64,000 bases of DNA. Origin: an uncultured Draconibacterium sp. (GTDB lineage: Bacteria > Bacteroidota > Bacteroidia > Bacteroidales > Prolixibacteraceae). The notes beneath the pieces were generated by a model. It was not told the DNA's origin. It ran no database searches and saw only the letters and a list, made by a program, of their open reading frames with translations. This document shows positions 63,101 to 64,000 of the stretch, in pieces. How positions within the stretch are numbered: the first letter of the stretch is position 1; each line of letters starts with the position of its first letter. The position numbers and the translations under genes were made by a program. The stretch lies in contig NZ_OY781464.1 in assembly GCF_963676735.1 (NCBI RefSeq), forward strand, positions 4,249,001-4,313,000, given 5' to 3'.

Positions 63101-64000
63101 ATGAAGAAATTACTTTATATAACATTTATTGGACTGCTGGGGCTGCTTTATTCTTGCGAAAAGGATGGAGATCAGATCTTTATTGCTGACAATCCGGTGC
63201 CCCCGTCAATAGTTTCGATGCCCGATTTAACATTGGAAAGAAACAATGGTACTGACATTTTAGAATTTGCTATTTCGCCAGTAGATCCTGGCTTTGTAGC
63301 ATCAGCCAAATACTTTTTAGAAGCCTGTGCCACAGGCGATAATTTTACAAAAGTTACCTCAATTGCCAGCAAAGATTTAGGTGAAAACTTTGAAATCTCT
63401 GTAGCCGACCTTAACGGAATCCTCTTAAAAAGTTTTCCGGCAGATGAAACTTCATCGGTTGATTTTAGAGTTCGCGCACGTTTGGTAGTTGATGGCGGAA
63501 CAGGAGCTCCCGGAACTTCAGATGACGAATTTGAATACACCTCGGCAACTGAAACGGCCAGTGTTACACTTTATGGTCTTCCGCGCTTAGACCTGGTAAA
63601 TTCAGGAATCGATCAGAAAATTGAATCGTCACTGGGTAACGGCGAATATTTTGGTTACGTGAAACTGGATGCTGCCATGCCTTTTACCCTTCTTGATCCG
63701 GACGCAAACGTTTCGTACGGTGGAAGCGGTGGAACTTTAACAGTTAACGGCCCCGGAATTGCCGTTGACGGTAGTGGCTGGTATAAAATGTCGGCCAGTA
63801 CCAACGATTTAACTTACTCTACCGATGCTTATATGATTGGACTGGTAGGTTCGGCAACACCAAATGGATGGGATACTCCCGACCAAAAAATGGATTACGA
63901 TGCACAGTCAGGAACGTGGAGCATTACAATTGATTTGGCCGATGGCGAAATTAAATTCCGCTTAAACGATGGATGGGCATGGAACCTTGGCGGCACCGTG
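63101..64000 (+). CDS. susE: SusE/SusF-like starch-binding lipoprotein; partial
   Basis: The visible 300 residues continue past the window edge. There is a lipoprotein signal with Cys at 19 (GLLYSCEKDGD). An N-terminal SusE-type Ig-like domain contains LERNNGTDILEFAISP. The CBM region includes YMIGLVGSATPNGWDTPDQ and IKFRLNDGWAWNLGG, close to the SusE/SusF starch-binding modules with aromatic platforms. It would add starch binding at the cell surface. It follows susD by about 20 bases. Confidence 0.88.
   Translation, partial: MKKLLYITFIGLLGLLYSCEKDGDQIFIADNPVPPSIVSMPDLTLERNNGTDILEFAISPVDPGFVASAKYFLEACATGDNFTKVTSIASKDLGENFEISVADLNGILLKSFPADETSSVDFRVRARLVVDGGTGAPGTSDDEFEYTSATETASVTLYGLPRLDLVNSGIDQKIESSLGNGEYFGYVKLDAAMPFTLLDPDANVSYGGSGGTLTVNGPGIAVDGSGWYKMSASTNDLTYSTDAYMIGLVGSATPNGWDTPDQKMDYDAQSGTWSITIDLADGEIKFRLNDGWAWNLGGTV

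Overview
The window is a stretch of an AT-rich Bacteroidota chromosome. The markers are a SusC/SusD/SusE locus, promoters of the TAnnTTTG (-7) type, a long lipoprotein signal peptidase, a zinc-finger-degenerate DksA-like protein, a eukaryote-type IleRS, a SdhC-A-B complex with one membrane subunit, and an M56/TonB membrane protein. Tryptophanase, a tetraheme NrfH-like protein and a corrinoid methyltransferase cluster suggest a facultative or strict anaerobe, possibly of the Marinilabiliales/Prolixibacteraceae; that placement is an inference. I saw no tRNA, rRNA, CRISPR array, transposase or prophage.

Layout. 1-3.7 kb: a tetraheme cytochrome fused to a formylglycine-generating-enzyme-like domain (cut by the window edge), divergent from a membrane-spanning regulator with a LamG ectodomain and a cytoplasmic SARP-like domain. 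3.7-6.2 kb: tryptophanase and a beta-phosphoglucomutase-like HAD protein. 6.2-8.5 kb: folM-folX-folK pterin genes and riboflavin synthase. 8.5-14.8 kb: housekeeping genes ileS, dksA-like, lspA and cysS. 14.8-20.6 kb: gene-poor, with helically phased short repeats, two copies of a roughly 90-nt dispersed repeat, a possible small RNA, and genes for a stand-alone CBM48 protein, a BtpA-family protein, a DUF1080 lipoprotein, a CPBP protease and a coiled-coil protein. 20.6-24.6 kb: succinate dehydrogenase/fumarate reductase operon, interrupted by a four-helix-bundle (S23) gene. 24.9-29.1 kb: corrinoid protein, a UroD-type methyltransferase fused to thioredoxin, a CobW GTPase, and a divergent AraC regulator. 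29.1-34.8 kb: tamA/tamB envelope genes. 35-48.2 kb: a gluconate-type permease, small accessory genes, mfd, two duplicated gene pairs and a BlaI/M56 pair. 48.3-64 kb: an alpha-glucan utilisation locus.

How genes work together. In the last region SusC/D/E (plus strand) would bind and import alpha-glucan oligosaccharides after cutting by a surface GH13 lipoprotein. A periplasmic GH13 would trim them further, an MFS carrier would take the products into the cytoplasm, and a GH65 phosphorylase would release beta-glucose-1-phosphate. A beta-phosphoglucomutase-like gene lies about 47 kb away in the window rather than in the locus. A LacI repressor sits between the two arms and CAAACGTTTG-type palindromes lie in both control regions. 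The corrinoid cluster is the best candidate for an undescribed system: it has a methyl carrier protein, a methyltransferase with an altered zinc site and a fused CAPC thioredoxin, and a metallochaperone-like GTPase, but no recognisable substrate-specific methyltransferase in the window.
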